Positions 32,707 to 40,687 of a DNA stretch of 64,000 nt are shown piece after piece. This DNA is from Tateyamaria sp. syn59 (GTDB taxonomy: Bacteria; Pseudomonadota; Alphaproteobacteria; Rhodobacterales; Rhodobacteraceae). Below the pieces are notes generated by a model that saw nothing but the letters and a program-made list of their open reading frames with translations, was not told the origin of the DNA and did no database searches. The translations under genes were made by a program, and so were the position numbers. The stretch is taken from assembly GCF_007995245.1 (NCBI RefSeq), contig NZ_VCBA01000015.1, forward strand, positions 1 to 64,000, written 5' to 3'. Position 1 is the stretch's first letter, and every line of letters begins with the position of its first letter.

Positions 32707-34089
32707 ATGATGACCCGTCTTTCCTGTTTCAAATCCTACGACATCCGGGGCCGGGTGAACGAAGACCTAACCGAACAGCTGGCTCGCGATTTGGGCGAGG
32801 CTGTGGCGCAGGTGATGGCCGCCAAAACGGTTGTCATTGGCCAAGACGCGCGGGCGGACTCGCCGCGCTTTGCGGCGGCGTTGGCTCAAGGGCTCAACCG
32901 CGCGGGCGTGGACGTGCTGGACCTGGGGCTCTGCGGGACCGAAGAGGTTTACTTCGGCACCGACCACTATGACGCCGGTGCAGGCATCATGGTCACGGCC
33001 TCACACAACCCGATTGATTACAACGGGTTTAAGCTTGTGGGGCGCGGCGCGACCCCCCTGCCCGATAAGACCTTCCGCAAGATCGAGGCCGCAACCGCCA
33101 CCGCGGATTTTCAAAAAGCCGCCCGACCCGGCAGCCTGAAGCAGGCGAATTGCCGCGAGGCATATGTCGCACGGGTCCTGTCTTTCGTGGACCCGTCTGA
33201 TCTTGACGGCTTCCGGGTGCTGGCCAACGCAGGCAATGGTGCTGCGGGCCCGACCTTTGACGCCGTCGTGGAGGGGCTCTCGGCGGCGGGGGCGAAGCTC
33301 GATATCGTGCACCTGCACCACACACCGAACGCGACCTTTCCCAATGGCATCCCCAACCCCCTGCTGCCCGAAAATCAGCCGGTCACCGCAAATGCCGTGC
33401 TGCAGAACAAAGCCGATGCGGGCCTGGCCTGGGACGGCGACTTCGACCGCTGCTTCTTTTTCGACGAAAAGGGAGCCTTCATCCCCGGCGAATACATCGT
33501 CGGCGCGCTGGCGGATGCCGTTCTGGCCCGCAGCCCCTTCGAAAGCATCGTCCACGACCCGCGTGTGTTGTGGAACACGCAGCGTATTGTGGCGCAGGCA
33601 GGCGGCACGGCAGTCGCCTCAAAAACCGGGCACGCGCTGATCAAGGCCAAGATGCGCGAAACGGGTGCGGTCTACGGCGGAGAGATGTCCGCGCACCACT
33701 ATTTTCGCGACTTCATGTATTGCGACAGCGGCATGATCCCCTGGGTGCTGCTGCTGGCGCGGCTTGCGCAGACCGACCAATCGCTCAGCGCGCTGGTGGC
33801 CGACATGCGGGACCTGCATCCGTCGTCCGGAGAAATCAACTTCCGCGTCACAGACGCCAAAGCCGCCACGGCGGAGGTGGAGCGGTTGTTCACGAGCGCA
33901 GAAACGCAGATCGACCGTCTCGACGGGCTGAGCCTGACAAATGACAGCTGGCGCCTCAACCTCCGCGCCTCCAACACCGAACCCCTGCTGCGACTGAACA
34001 TCGAAACCCGCCAGGATGGCGCGTTGCTGGAAGACAGGGTCAAGGCGGTAACAAAATGTTTGGAGCAGTTCCTGGCTGACACGGCTTAA
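32707..34089 (+). CDS. Phosphomannomutase / phosphoglucomutase (AlgC-like)
   Basis: A 460-residue alpha-D-phosphohexomutase. It starts MMTRLSCFKSYDIRGRVNEDL; GGAG at 32697-32700 supports the ATG at 32707. The catalytic phosphoserine loop is VTASHNPIDYNGFKLVG, the metal loop is DGDFDRCFFFDE, sugar binding is GGEMSAHHYF, and the phosphate-binding C-terminus is LRASNTEPLLRLNIE. It interconverts mannose-6-P and mannose-1-P, the step between the two ManC activities. It is divergent from alg44-like, sharing a short regulatory region, so it completes the GDP-mannuronate pathway of this locus. The close relative ManB is an alternative name. Confidence 0.92.
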   Translation: MMTRLSCFKSYDIRGRVNEDLTEQLARDLGEAVAQVMAAKTVVIGQDARADSPRFAAALAQGLNRAGVDVLDLGLCGTEEVYFGTDHYDAGAGIMVTASHNPIDYNGFKLVGRGATPLPDKTFRKIEAATATADFQKAARPGSLKQANCREAYVARVLSFVDPSDLDGFRVLANAGNGAAGPTFDAVVEGLSAAGAKLDIVHLHHTPNATFPNGIPNPLLPENQPVTANAVLQNKADAGLAWDGDFDRCFFFDEKGAFIPGEYIVGALADAVLARSPFESIVHDPRVLWNTQRIVAQAGGTAVASKTGHALIKAKMRETGAVYGGEMSAHHYFRDFMYCDSGMIPWVLLLARLAQTDQSLSALVADMRDLHPSSGEINFRVTDAKAATAEVERLFTSAETQIDRLDGLSLTNDSWRLNLRASNTEPLLRLNIETRQDGALLEDRVKAVTKCLEQFLADTA

Positions 34090-34277
34090 GGTGCCAACTG
34101 ACAAAAGACACCCGTTTGTAACAGGTCTTCTCATCAAGTTACCCTCGCCGGGAGCACGTTTTGGAGACGAAAGTCTGACCCGCCAACCCACACTCATAAA
34201 AAGCAAAGCTGTGCTTCGGCAAAGGAAAAGTTCTGTCGCAAAAGGAAGAACTATGTGTCGCCTTACAATTTGAGAAG

Positions 34278-34354
34278 TGGCGGACCGAGGAGGATTCGAA
34301 CCCCCGACCCCCTGATTCGTAGTCAGGTACTCTATCCAGCTGAGCTATCGGTCC
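34278..34354 (-). tRNA. tRNA-Arg (anticodon ACG)
   Basis: The minus-strand sequence folds as a cloverleaf: GGACCGA acceptor arm, GCTCAGCTGGATAGAGT D arm, anticodon stem CCTGA / TCAGG around CTACGAA (anticodon ACG), a TTCGAATC T loop, then TCGGTCC, the discriminator G and an encoded CCA. Length is 77 bases. ACG is expected to be edited to inosine and read CGU/CGC/CGA. An overlapping false protein frame is typical of this tRNA. Confidence 0.96.
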
Positions 34355-34423
34355 ACTGGCGGGCGGTTTAGTCCTCGCGCCACAGGTTTGCAAGGGGATT
34401 TCCGAGCAAATGGGCAGAGAGGC

Positions 34424-35806
34424 TCAGATATCTTCGCCCTTTGGCAAGCGGATGGAAAATACAGTCCCCTTTGGCCCGGTCCGGTCCAGCTCCAACGCGC
34501 CGCCGTGCCCCCGGATAAGTTCTTGCGCAATCGCAAGGCCCAGGCCCGTACCGCCCTTGGCCACACCACCCTGAAACGGCTGAAACAGGTGCTCTTGCGC
34601 CTTGGGTGGCAGGCCCGGTCCCGTGTCGGCGATCTCGATCCACCAATTGTCAGCATCTTCATAGGCCGATACGTTGATCTCCCCCGACTTGCCCGTCGCA
34701 ATGATGGCCTGGCGCGCATTGCGCACAAGGTTCGAGACGACGCGGAACAATTGCTCGGGATCCGCGCGCAGGGAAAACAGCGGTGGAATGTTCTCGCTCA
34801 GCGAAAGATCATGATCGCCCACTGCCAGCCGTTCGCTGTCCAGCACATCGGCCACGATATCATCAAGGTTGAAGATCATCAGCGTCGGGCTCGGCTCTTC
34901 GGCCTTGCCGAAGGCGAGCGTGCTTTCACACAGGTGGACCGCGCGGGTTATGGAATTGACCAGCTTTGGTGCCATCCGCCGCACCAGCGGATCCTCCGAT
35001 GCCTCAATCCGGTCCGTGAAGAGCTGGGCCGAGGTGAGAATGTTGCGCAGATCGTGACTGATCTTCGACACCGCGCCACCCAGTTGCGCCAGCCGGTCCT
35101 TCTGGCGCAGCGCTGAAATCAACTCGGTCTGCAGGCTGCGCAACGCCTCCTCCGCCTCGCGCAATTCGGTCACCCCAGCGTTGGGGGTGATGATCCGACG
35201 CGCATCCTCAGGGGCTGCGGCATAGCGCTGCATATGGCCGACCACGCCGCGAATTGGTTTCACAAGAATGGCGCGCACAGCGATGAACAGCAGTCCCGCG
35301 GTGACAATCGAGATGACCGCCGACAGAACCAGAATACGAATGCCGTAATCGATCATTGCAACCCGCAGCGGCTCGGTCTCCATCGTGATCTCGATCAGCA
35401 GACCCGCCTCCCGCGTCGGCGCACCGATCACGCGGATCACTTCATTCTCCGGCTCCACGATCCGCATCAGCGCATCCCGGATCAGGACCGGCGCCGTCCC
35501 GTCGCGCAGATCAAAGGTGGCGTCGATGGGCTGCGGCATGGGCGAGGCAAGCATAAGCTGGCGCACCTCATCCCGGCGCAGCACGACATTGAACACGCCC
35601 GCATTCTCCAGAAGCTCTTCTTCAAGCGCGCTGTCGATCATGTCGTCTGCGAGCAGCGCCAGCGATGCAATCTGTGCGCGCTCGAGCCTATTCTGCAGAT
35701 ACTCCTCCCGAAACCGCGCGATAGACGGGACAAAAATCAACACTTCCGCCAACATCACGAAGATCGTGGTTAGGATCAGGAACCGGCCGGAGAGTGAATT
35801 CATCAT
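34424..35806 (-). CDS. Membrane sensor histidine kinase
   Basis: A 460-residue kinase with two membrane segments (about residues 8-28 and 157-180) flanking a ~130-residue periplasmic sensor region, a short HAMP-like linker, and a C-terminal kinase. The acceptor motif is AVSKISHDLRNILTSAQL. The ATPase has VSNLVRNARQAI, ADTGPGLPP and GGTGLGLAIAQELI. No response regulator gene is adjacent, so it is orphan here. It lies 12 bp after the flavoprotein gene and probably ends the operon TVP38-flavoprotein-kinase. The stimulus is unknown; a link with the reductase and membrane protein is only an inference from position. Confidence 0.9.
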   Translation of the reverse strand: MMNSLSGRFLILTTIFVMLAEVLIFVPSIARFREEYLQNRLERAQIASLALLADDMIDSALEEELLENAGVFNVVLRRDEVRQLMLASPMPQPIDATFDLRDGTAPVLIRDALMRIVEPENEVIRVIGAPTREAGLLIEITMETEPLRVAMIDYGIRILVLSAVISIVTAGLLFIAVRAILVKPIRGVVGHMQRYAAAPEDARRIITPNAGVTELREAEEALRSLQTELISALRQKDRLAQLGGAVSKISHDLRNILTSAQLFTDRIEASEDPLVRRMAPKLVNSITRAVHLCESTLAFGKAEEPSPTLMIFNLDDIVADVLDSERLAVGDHDLSLSENIPPLFSLRADPEQLFRVVSNLVRNARQAIIATGKSGEINVSAYEDADNWWIEIADTGPGLPPKAQEHLFQPFQGGVAKGGTGLGLAIAQELIRGHGGALELDRTGPKGTVFSIRLPKGEDI

Positions 35807-35818
35807 CGTGCTATGTGG

Positions 35819-37237
35819 TCAGGGAATAAGGCGCTGCACAAGTCCCACGACGCGCTTCACCGTCGGGTTATCAAAAAGCCGCGGACTGAAATAGGCGCCC
35901 GCAGCCCGCTTGTTGACCTCACCGATGGTTGGGTAAGGCGACACCATCGCCGCGACCTGGCTCATCTTCATGTTGTTGGCGATGACCAGCGACCAGAGAT
36001 TGATCAACTCGCCCGCCTGATGGCCGGCGATGGACACGCCCACGGGCCGCCCTTTGACCACCATCACCTTGATCAGCCCGTCCGTCTTGCGCTCTGCGAT
36101 GGCGCGGTCGTTGTGGTTGTAGTGAAAGCGCACAACCTCCAGCTTGTCGCCGTGCTGCTCTTTGGCTTGCGCTTCGGTCAGGCCCACCTGCGCCAGTTCG
36201 GGGTCAGTGTACGTCGCCCACGGGATATGCGCGGTCTTCGTCTTTGCTGGCAGGGCAAACAGAAGCGACCGGATGATAACCCCAGCATGATACCCCGCGA
36301 CATGGGTGAATTGCAGGCCACCGGCCACATCACCCACGGCATAGACACGGCGGTTCGTCGTACGCAGGCTGTCGTCGACCTTGACGCCCGTCTTCGTCGT
36401 CTCGATGCCAGCAGCACTAAGGTTCAGCTTGTCGGTGTTCGACTTGCGGCCCACAGCCACCAAAAGATGCGAGCCGTCAAAACGACGTCCATCTTTTGTA
36501 TGAACCGTGACCGAACCATCTGCACCTTCGATTTTCTCGGCCAAGGCGCCTTCGACAATCTCGATCCCCTCGCGGCGCAGGTTGGTCAGCACCACCTCGG
36601 CCATCTCGGAGTCATCCTTGCCCAGCGCCTTGTCGCCTTCGATTACTGTCACCTTTGAGCCAAGCCGCCGATGCGCTTGCGCCATCTCCATGCCGATGGG
36701 GCCACCGCCAATGATGAGCAGGTGATCCGGGCGCTCACGTAGCTCCCACAGCGTCTCGTTCGTCAGGTACGGTACAGTATCAATGCCGTCGATAGGCGGC
36801 ACAAACGGGCTCGACCCCGTCGCAATCACCACGCGCCGGGCCTTGATGACGGTATCTCCCGCCTGCACCTCGGTGTCAGAGATGAAATGCCCAAACTCGC
36901 GAATGACCTGCACGCCCAAGGTCTCGAACCGCTCCTGGCTGTCCACGGGTTCTATTTGCGCAATCACCTGCGCCACGTGATCCTTAGCCGCCGCGTAGTC
37001 CACCTGCGGGGCGGCATTGGCCACGCCGTATTCAGCACTATGCGTCTGGCCATAGGCCGCCTTGCCGCTGGCAATCAGCGCTTTCGAAGGCACGCACCCA
37101 TAGTTCAGGCAGTCGCCGCCCATCTTGTGCCCTTCGAGCAGGACAACCTTGGCGCCCATCTGCACGGCACCGGCTGCAACGGACAGGCCACCTGACCCGG
37201 CACCGATGACCAGGATGTCGGTCTTGATACGTTTCAT
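35819..37237 (-). CDS. FAD-dependent disulfide oxidoreductase (mercuric-reductase/LpdA-like)
   Basis: A 472-residue class I pyridine-nucleotide-disulfide oxidoreductase. It has the N-terminal FAD motif (DILVIGAGSGGLSVAAGAVQ), the redox-active CxxxxC in GGDCLNYGCVPSKALI, the NAD(P)-binding site (LLIIGGGPIGMEMAQAHRRL), the second FAD motif (RVYAVGDVAGG) and the dimerisation domain (YTDPELAQVGL). It reduces a disulfide or metal substrate using NAD(P)H; no mercury-binding N-terminal domain or vicinal C-terminal cysteines are seen, so mercuric reductase proper is unlikely. It follows the TVP38 gene, a pairing common in many bacteria, and precedes the sensor kinase. Confidence 0.9.
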   Translation of the reverse strand: MKRIKTDILVIGAGSGGLSVAAGAVQMGAKVVLLEGHKMGGDCLNYGCVPSKALIASGKAAYGQTHSAEYGVANAAPQVDYAAAKDHVAQVIAQIEPVDSQERFETLGVQVIREFGHFISDTEVQAGDTVIKARRVVIATGSSPFVPPIDGIDTVPYLTNETLWELRERPDHLLIIGGGPIGMEMAQAHRRLGSKVTVIEGDKALGKDDSEMAEVVLTNLRREGIEIVEGALAEKIEGADGSVTVHTKDGRRFDGSHLLVAVGRKSNTDKLNLSAAGIETTKTGVKVDDSLRTTNRRVYAVGDVAGGLQFTHVAGYHAGVIIRSLLFALPAKTKTAHIPWATYTDPELAQVGLTEAQAKEQHGDKLEVVRFHYNHNDRAIAERKTDGLIKVMVVKGRPVGVSIAGHQAGELINLWSLVIANNMKMSQVAAMVSPYPTIGEVNKRAAGAYFSPRLFDNPTVKRVVGLVQRLIP

Positions 37238-37242
37238 TGGAA

Positions 37243-37974
37243 TTACAGACCTTTCTTGCCTGTCACTGCCTTGACCACCACCGGCAGCAGGGACAGCGCC
37301 GCCAGCCCGAGGATAGGCAGCAGAACATGCGGTTCAAAGATGATGCCGAGATTTGGCGTCTCGCCGCGGGCGAACACTTCGCCAAGCCCTGCGCCGACCG
37401 ACGTATATACAACAGAGCCCGGAATGATGCCGAGGAAGGTCGAGATGACGTAGCGGTGCAACGGAACCTGCATGAAAGCGGGCACAAGGTTGGCGACAAA
37501 GAAGGGCACGACCGGGACGAGCCGAATGACAAACAGCATGGACCACTGGTTTTCGTCGATGCCGTCTTTGATCTTCTTGATCGTGCCCTTGGACGCTTCC
37601 ATGCGCTGGCCCAACGTCTCGCCAAACCCATGTCGGGCGGCAAGGAAGATGATAGTCGCTCCAACGGTCGCGGCAGTGACGGTAAAAACCGATCCGAACA
37701 CGGTGCCGAACAAGAAGCCTCCGGTCAGCGTCGCGATACTGGCGCCCGGCAAGGAAAAACCAACGATCAGAACGTAGACGGCGACATAGACCAGCGCCGT
37801 CAGCACATAGTTCGCGTTGCGAAAGTCAATCAAAGCCTCGCGATTGTCCGCCAAAGTCTGAAAGCTCAGATAATCGCGCAGGGTAAAGGCGCCTACGGCG
37901 GCCACGATCAGGATGGCGATCAGCGGCAGGTTGCGCATCAGGCCGGATTTCCGGGGTTGGCTTGTATCAGTCAT
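37243..37974 (-). CDS. TVP38/TMEM64-family membrane protein
   Basis: A 243-residue protein with about six membrane segments and the SNARE-associated/DedA-like core (LPGASIATLTGGFLFG, GATIIFLAARHGFGETLGQ, RLVPVVPFFVANLVPA). The start at 37974 (MTDTSQPRKSG) has AAGGA six bases upstream. The family is implicated in membrane homeostasis and lipid scrambling or transport; no specific substrate is known. It is the first gene of the operon with the flavoprotein and sensor kinase. It is divergent from the rpmH operon across ~320 bp with no other gene. Confidence 0.88.
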   Translation of the reverse strand: MTDTSQPRKSGLMRNLPLIAILIVAAVGAFTLRDYLSFQTLADNREALIDFRNANYVLTALVYVAVYVLIVGFSLPGASIATLTGGFLFGTVFGSVFTVTAATVGATIIFLAARHGFGETLGQRMEASKGTIKKIKDGIDENQWSMLFVIRLVPVVPFFVANLVPAFMQVPLHRYVISTFLGIIPGSVVYTSVGAGLGEVFARGETPNLGIIFEPHVLLPILGLAALSLLPVVVKAVTGKKGL

Positions 37975-38292
37975 GCCGTATCCTTTGATCGCACCGCATG
38001 ACAGCGGCACATGTTGGGCGGGTTGTGACCTGAAAATGCGCCTGCCGCACGTCGCAAAACAGGGTGTTCACGGCGCGTTGAACGGTTACCCCCCGTTCCG
38101 TGAGGTTTTTTCGATCCAATACGCCCCATTGAAACATACCAACCGGCCCAGGCGCCGATTTGTTGCAAGGATGCCGAATTTCCGTGTCCAAAGGGTTTAC
38201 TTGGATACCTCTCCGCTTTAGAGGACAGACTTCGAATACCGCCCTGTCCCGAATCCGCGGGTGCAAGGGCCAACAGATCCGGAGCCAATGCG
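37975..38292. other. Divergent promoter region (TVP38 / rpmH)
   Basis: About 318 bases without a gene between TVP38 (minus) and rpmH (plus). It presumably carries both promoters and the rpmH leader. A short CCTCT..AGAGG stem lies around 38208-38224. I see no convincing -35/-10 and no further features. Confidence 0.5.
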
Positions 38293-38427
38293 ATGAAACG
38301 CACCTATCAACCTTCGAACCTCGTGCGCAAACGCCGTCACGGTTTCCGTGCCCGCATGGCAACCAAGGCTGGCCGCAAGATCCTCAACGCCCGCCGTGCC
38401 CGCGGCCGGAAGTCGCTGAGCGCGTGA
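38293..38427 (+). CDS. rpmH: Ribosomal protein L34
   Basis: A 44-residue basic protein, [18 protein letters not shown] and on to ARGRKSLSA, which is full-length L34 of the large subunit. GGAG at 38281-38284 lies eight bases upstream. It is followed by rnpA, yidD and the rest of the conserved block, as in most bacteria. Confidence 0.98.
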
Positions 38428-38449
38428 GCTTTCCCCGAAAGGGATGACA

Positions 38450-38845
38450 ATGACCCCGCCGGAGGCCGCTTTGCCCAGCTTCGACGCTGGCAAAGACATG
38501 CCGCCGGCGGGGCTTTTGCGTTTTGAGGTTCTGAAAAAACGCGCCGATTTCCTGCGCGCGTCCCGTGGGCGCCGCGTGGTGATGCCCGGCTTCATCCTTC
38601 AGGCACGCAGCCGCGATGACGATGGTCCCATCCGCGTCGGCTTTACCTGCTCCAAAAAGGTCGGCAACGCCGTCGCCCGCAACCACGCCAAACGCCGCCT
38701 GCGCGAAGTGGCCCGTCACGTCCTCACGCGCCACGGCAAACCCGCCACCGACTACGTCTTCGTGGGCCGCGCCGAGGTCACCGCCACCCGCTCCTTCGCG
38801 GAACTGATCGCAGACTGCACCGCCGCGCTGGCACGTCTCCCATGA
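38450..38845 (+). CDS. rnpA: Ribonuclease P protein component
   Basis: A 131-residue basic protein, subunit of RNase P that matures tRNA 5' ends. The core ([41 protein letters not shown]) carries the RNR-type RNA-binding motif. The N-terminal ~25 residues ([12 protein letters not shown]) are non-conserved and coincide with a terminator-like hairpin (38454-38524). The ATG at 38450 has AAAGGG six bases upstream; 38444 is an alternative, and ATG 38498 inside the hairpin is possible. It lies 22 bp after rpmH and overlaps yidD by four bases (ATGA). Confidence 0.95.
   Translation: MTPPEAALPSFDAGKDMPPAGLLRFEVLKKRADFLRASRGRRVVMPGFILQARSRDDDGPIRVGFTCSKKVGNAVARNHAKRRLREVARHVLTRHGKPATDYVFVGRAEVTATRSFAELIADCTAALARLP
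38454..38524 (+). promoter_or_regulatory. Terminator-like attenuator in the rnpA start
   Basis: CCCCGCCGG (38454-38462) pairs with CCGGCGGGG (38504-38512). Between them a second stem CTTTGC..CAGC (38469-38479) pairs with GCTG..GCAAAG (38486-38495) around TTCGAC. CTTTTGCGTTTT follows directly (38513-38524). This is a two-stem structure with a U-rich tail lying within the first codons of rnpA, likely to lower rnpA expression relative to rpmH. Confidence 0.55.
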
Positions 38846-39087
38846 CGCCAATCGCCTTCATCGTATCCCTGCCCGTCCGCGCGTACCGCCTCATCTTTTC
38901 CCCTTGGGTCGGTTTCAACTGCCGCTACCAGCCGACCTGCAGCGCCTATGCAATGGAGGCGCTGGAGAAACATGGCGCGATCAAAGGCACATGGCTCGCC
39001 GCCCGCCGCATCGCCCGCTGCCACCCCTGGGGCAGCAGCGGCTATGACCCGGTGCCGGGATGCAAATGCGAACGGGACGATCCCTAG
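38842..39087 (+). CDS. yidD: Membrane protein insertion efficiency factor YidD
   Basis: An 81-residue protein with the family core [30 protein letters not shown] followed by [29 protein letters not shown]. The conserved cysteines and HPWG are present. It assists YidC-dependent insertion of membrane proteins. Its ATG overlaps the rnpA stop (ATGA), so translation is coupled. Confidence 0.95.
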   Translation: MTPIAFIVSLPVRAYRLIFSPWVGFNCRYQPTCSAYAMEALEKHGAIKGTWLAARRIARCHPWGSSGYDPVPGCKCERDDP

Positions 39088-39111
39088 TGGATCACTCTGT
39101 GGACAAAGTGA

Positions 39112-39639
39112 TCACCGCTCTTTCTCAAATGTGATGATCACGTCCCCGATATCCACACCTGCGCGTTTCATGTAAGCGCGGTTCAGCAATCGGTCGTCAC
39201 TCAGCAACCACATCCAGTCGTCAAAGGTCACGCGCAGGGTCCCATCCGGCACCGGCAGATCAATGGTGTATTGCCAGTTGAACGTGTCGCCCTTCTCCTG
39301 CCCCGTAGCCACGCCAATCACCCCCGGCGCCGTCCCCTGCCAACTGTCAGGCCCGGTCTTGGTGAGGGTCCACACCCGCCGCTCGGTGCTCTGATCCTCG
39401 TAGACAAAATCCTCGACCAGCGTCAGCGTCTCGCCATCCCACGTACCCTCAATATCCACGGTAAAGCGACGGCGCACCGTGCCAAACAAGTCTTGAAACT
39501 GCCCATAGGCCGTCAACCGCCCGTCAAAAAACTCCTCTAGATTCAACTGACGATCCGACAGCACCTCATCATCCGGCGACGGCTTGCCGGTGCAAGCACC
39601 AAGGACAAACAGCCCCAAAACCAAGATCATCCACCGCAT
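39112..39639 (-). CDS. DUF3833-type lipoprotein
   Basis: A 175-residue lipoprotein. The start at 39639 ([18 protein letters not shown]) gives a signal peptide with the lipobox LGAC; AAAGGG lies before the ATG. The mature part ([67 protein letters not shown]) fits the DUF3833 family, of unknown function. It is probably attached to the outer or inner membrane. It is transcribed against the surrounding rpmH-argB block, so it is a separate unit. Confidence 0.85.
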   Translation of the reverse strand: MRWMILVLGLFVLGACTGKPSPDDEVLSDRQLNLEEFFDGRLTAYGQFQDLFGTVRRRFTVDIEGTWDGETLTLVEDFVYEDQSTERRVWTLTKTGPDSWQGTAPGVIGVATGQEKGDTFNWQYTIDLPVPDGTLRVTFDDWMWLLSDDRLLNRAYMKRAGVDIGDVIITFEKER

Positions 39640-39741
39640 CGTATGCCCTTTCGTGCTTTGCATAGGATACGGCGCACGCACTCTTTTGGTTCACGCCGCC
39701 CTTGGTGTAAGAAAGCGCGATCCCAGCCCTCAAGGTGGCCC

Positions 39742-40611
39742 ATGCTTGACGACAGTGACGACATCCACCCGCTCTTTGCCGGTGCGCCCACGACCACCGA
39801 ATTCAAGAAGCTGCGCAAGCGCATCGTCCGCTACACGCGCGAGGCGGTCGAGCAATACGGCATGATCGAACCGGGCGGCAAATGGCTCGTCTGCCTGTCG
39901 GGGGGAAAGGACAGCTACACCCTGCTCGCAGTGCTCCACGAACTGAAATGGCGCGGCCTTCTGCCGGTCGACATCCTGGCCTGCAACCTCGACCAGGGCC
40001 AACCCGGCTTTCCCGCGACAGTCCTGCCCGAATTCCTTGAACGCATGCAGGTCCCCCACCGGATCGAATACCAGGACACCTATTCCATCGTCGTCGACAA
40101 GGTCCCACAGGGGCGCACCTACTGCGCGCTGTGCTCGCGGCTTCGACGCGGCAACCTCTACCGCATCGCGCGCGAGGAAGGGTGCACTGCGGTCGTTCTG
40201 GGCCACCACCGCGACGACATACTCGAAACATTCTTCATGAACCTCTTCCACGGCGGAAGACTGGCCACGATGCCCCCGAAGCTCGTGAACGAGGAAGGAG
40301 ACCTGTTCGTCTACCGCCCCCTCGCCCATGTGGCCGAAGCCGATTGCGAAAAATTCGCCCGGTCCATGAACTACCCGATCATCCCCTGCGACCTTTGCGG
40401 CAGCCAGGACGGGCTGCAACGGCAACAAGTCAAACAGATCCTCGACGGATGGGAAGCCAACAGCCCCGGACGGCGGCAAGTGATGTTCCGCGCCCTTATG
40501 AATGCGCGGCCCTCGCACCTTCTCGACCCCAAACTGTTCGACTTTGCGGGCCTTGTCCGCGGTTCTGAACAATTTGAGGTAAAAAAAGAGAACATTCCCG
40601 ATTTGCGTTAA
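39742..40611 (+). CDS. ttcA: tRNA 2-thiocytidine synthetase TtcA
   Basis: A 289-residue PP-loop ATPase that thiolates cytidine 32 of certain tRNAs with an iron-sulfur cluster. The PP-loop is [11 protein letters not shown]; the cluster cysteines lie in [11 protein letters not shown], and a further CDLCGSQ follows. Other motifs are [19 protein letters not shown] and [11 protein letters not shown]. The ATG at 39742 has AAGG upstream; the frame extends 33 codons earlier over the divergent lipoprotein start. Anticodon and codon-reading effects are its expected role. Confidence 0.95.
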   Translation: MLDDSDDIHPLFAGAPTTTEFKKLRKRIVRYTREAVEQYGMIEPGGKWLVCLSGGKDSYTLLAVLHELKWRGLLPVDILACNLDQGQPGFPATVLPEFLERMQVPHRIEYQDTYSIVVDKVPQGRTYCALCSRLRRGNLYRIAREEGCTAVVLGHHRDDILETFFMNLFHGGRLATMPPKLVNEEGDLFVYRPLAHVAEADCEKFARSMNYPIIPCDLCGSQDGLQRQQVKQILDGWEANSPGRRQVMFRALMNARPSHLLDPKLFDFAGLVRGSEQFEVKKENIPDLR

Positions 40612-40687
40612 GCGCTGACTCACTTTGACGCCCTACCCCTTGCATGGCCCGGTGATGCGTCAGGGCACGTCGGAAGAGGGGTCAAAA

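Noticed and set aside
34139-34393. Open frame on the minus strand reading IAQLDRVPDYESGGRGFESS
   Set aside because: This is the well-known false translation of a tRNA gene; the frame runs through the tRNA-Arg at 34278-34354.
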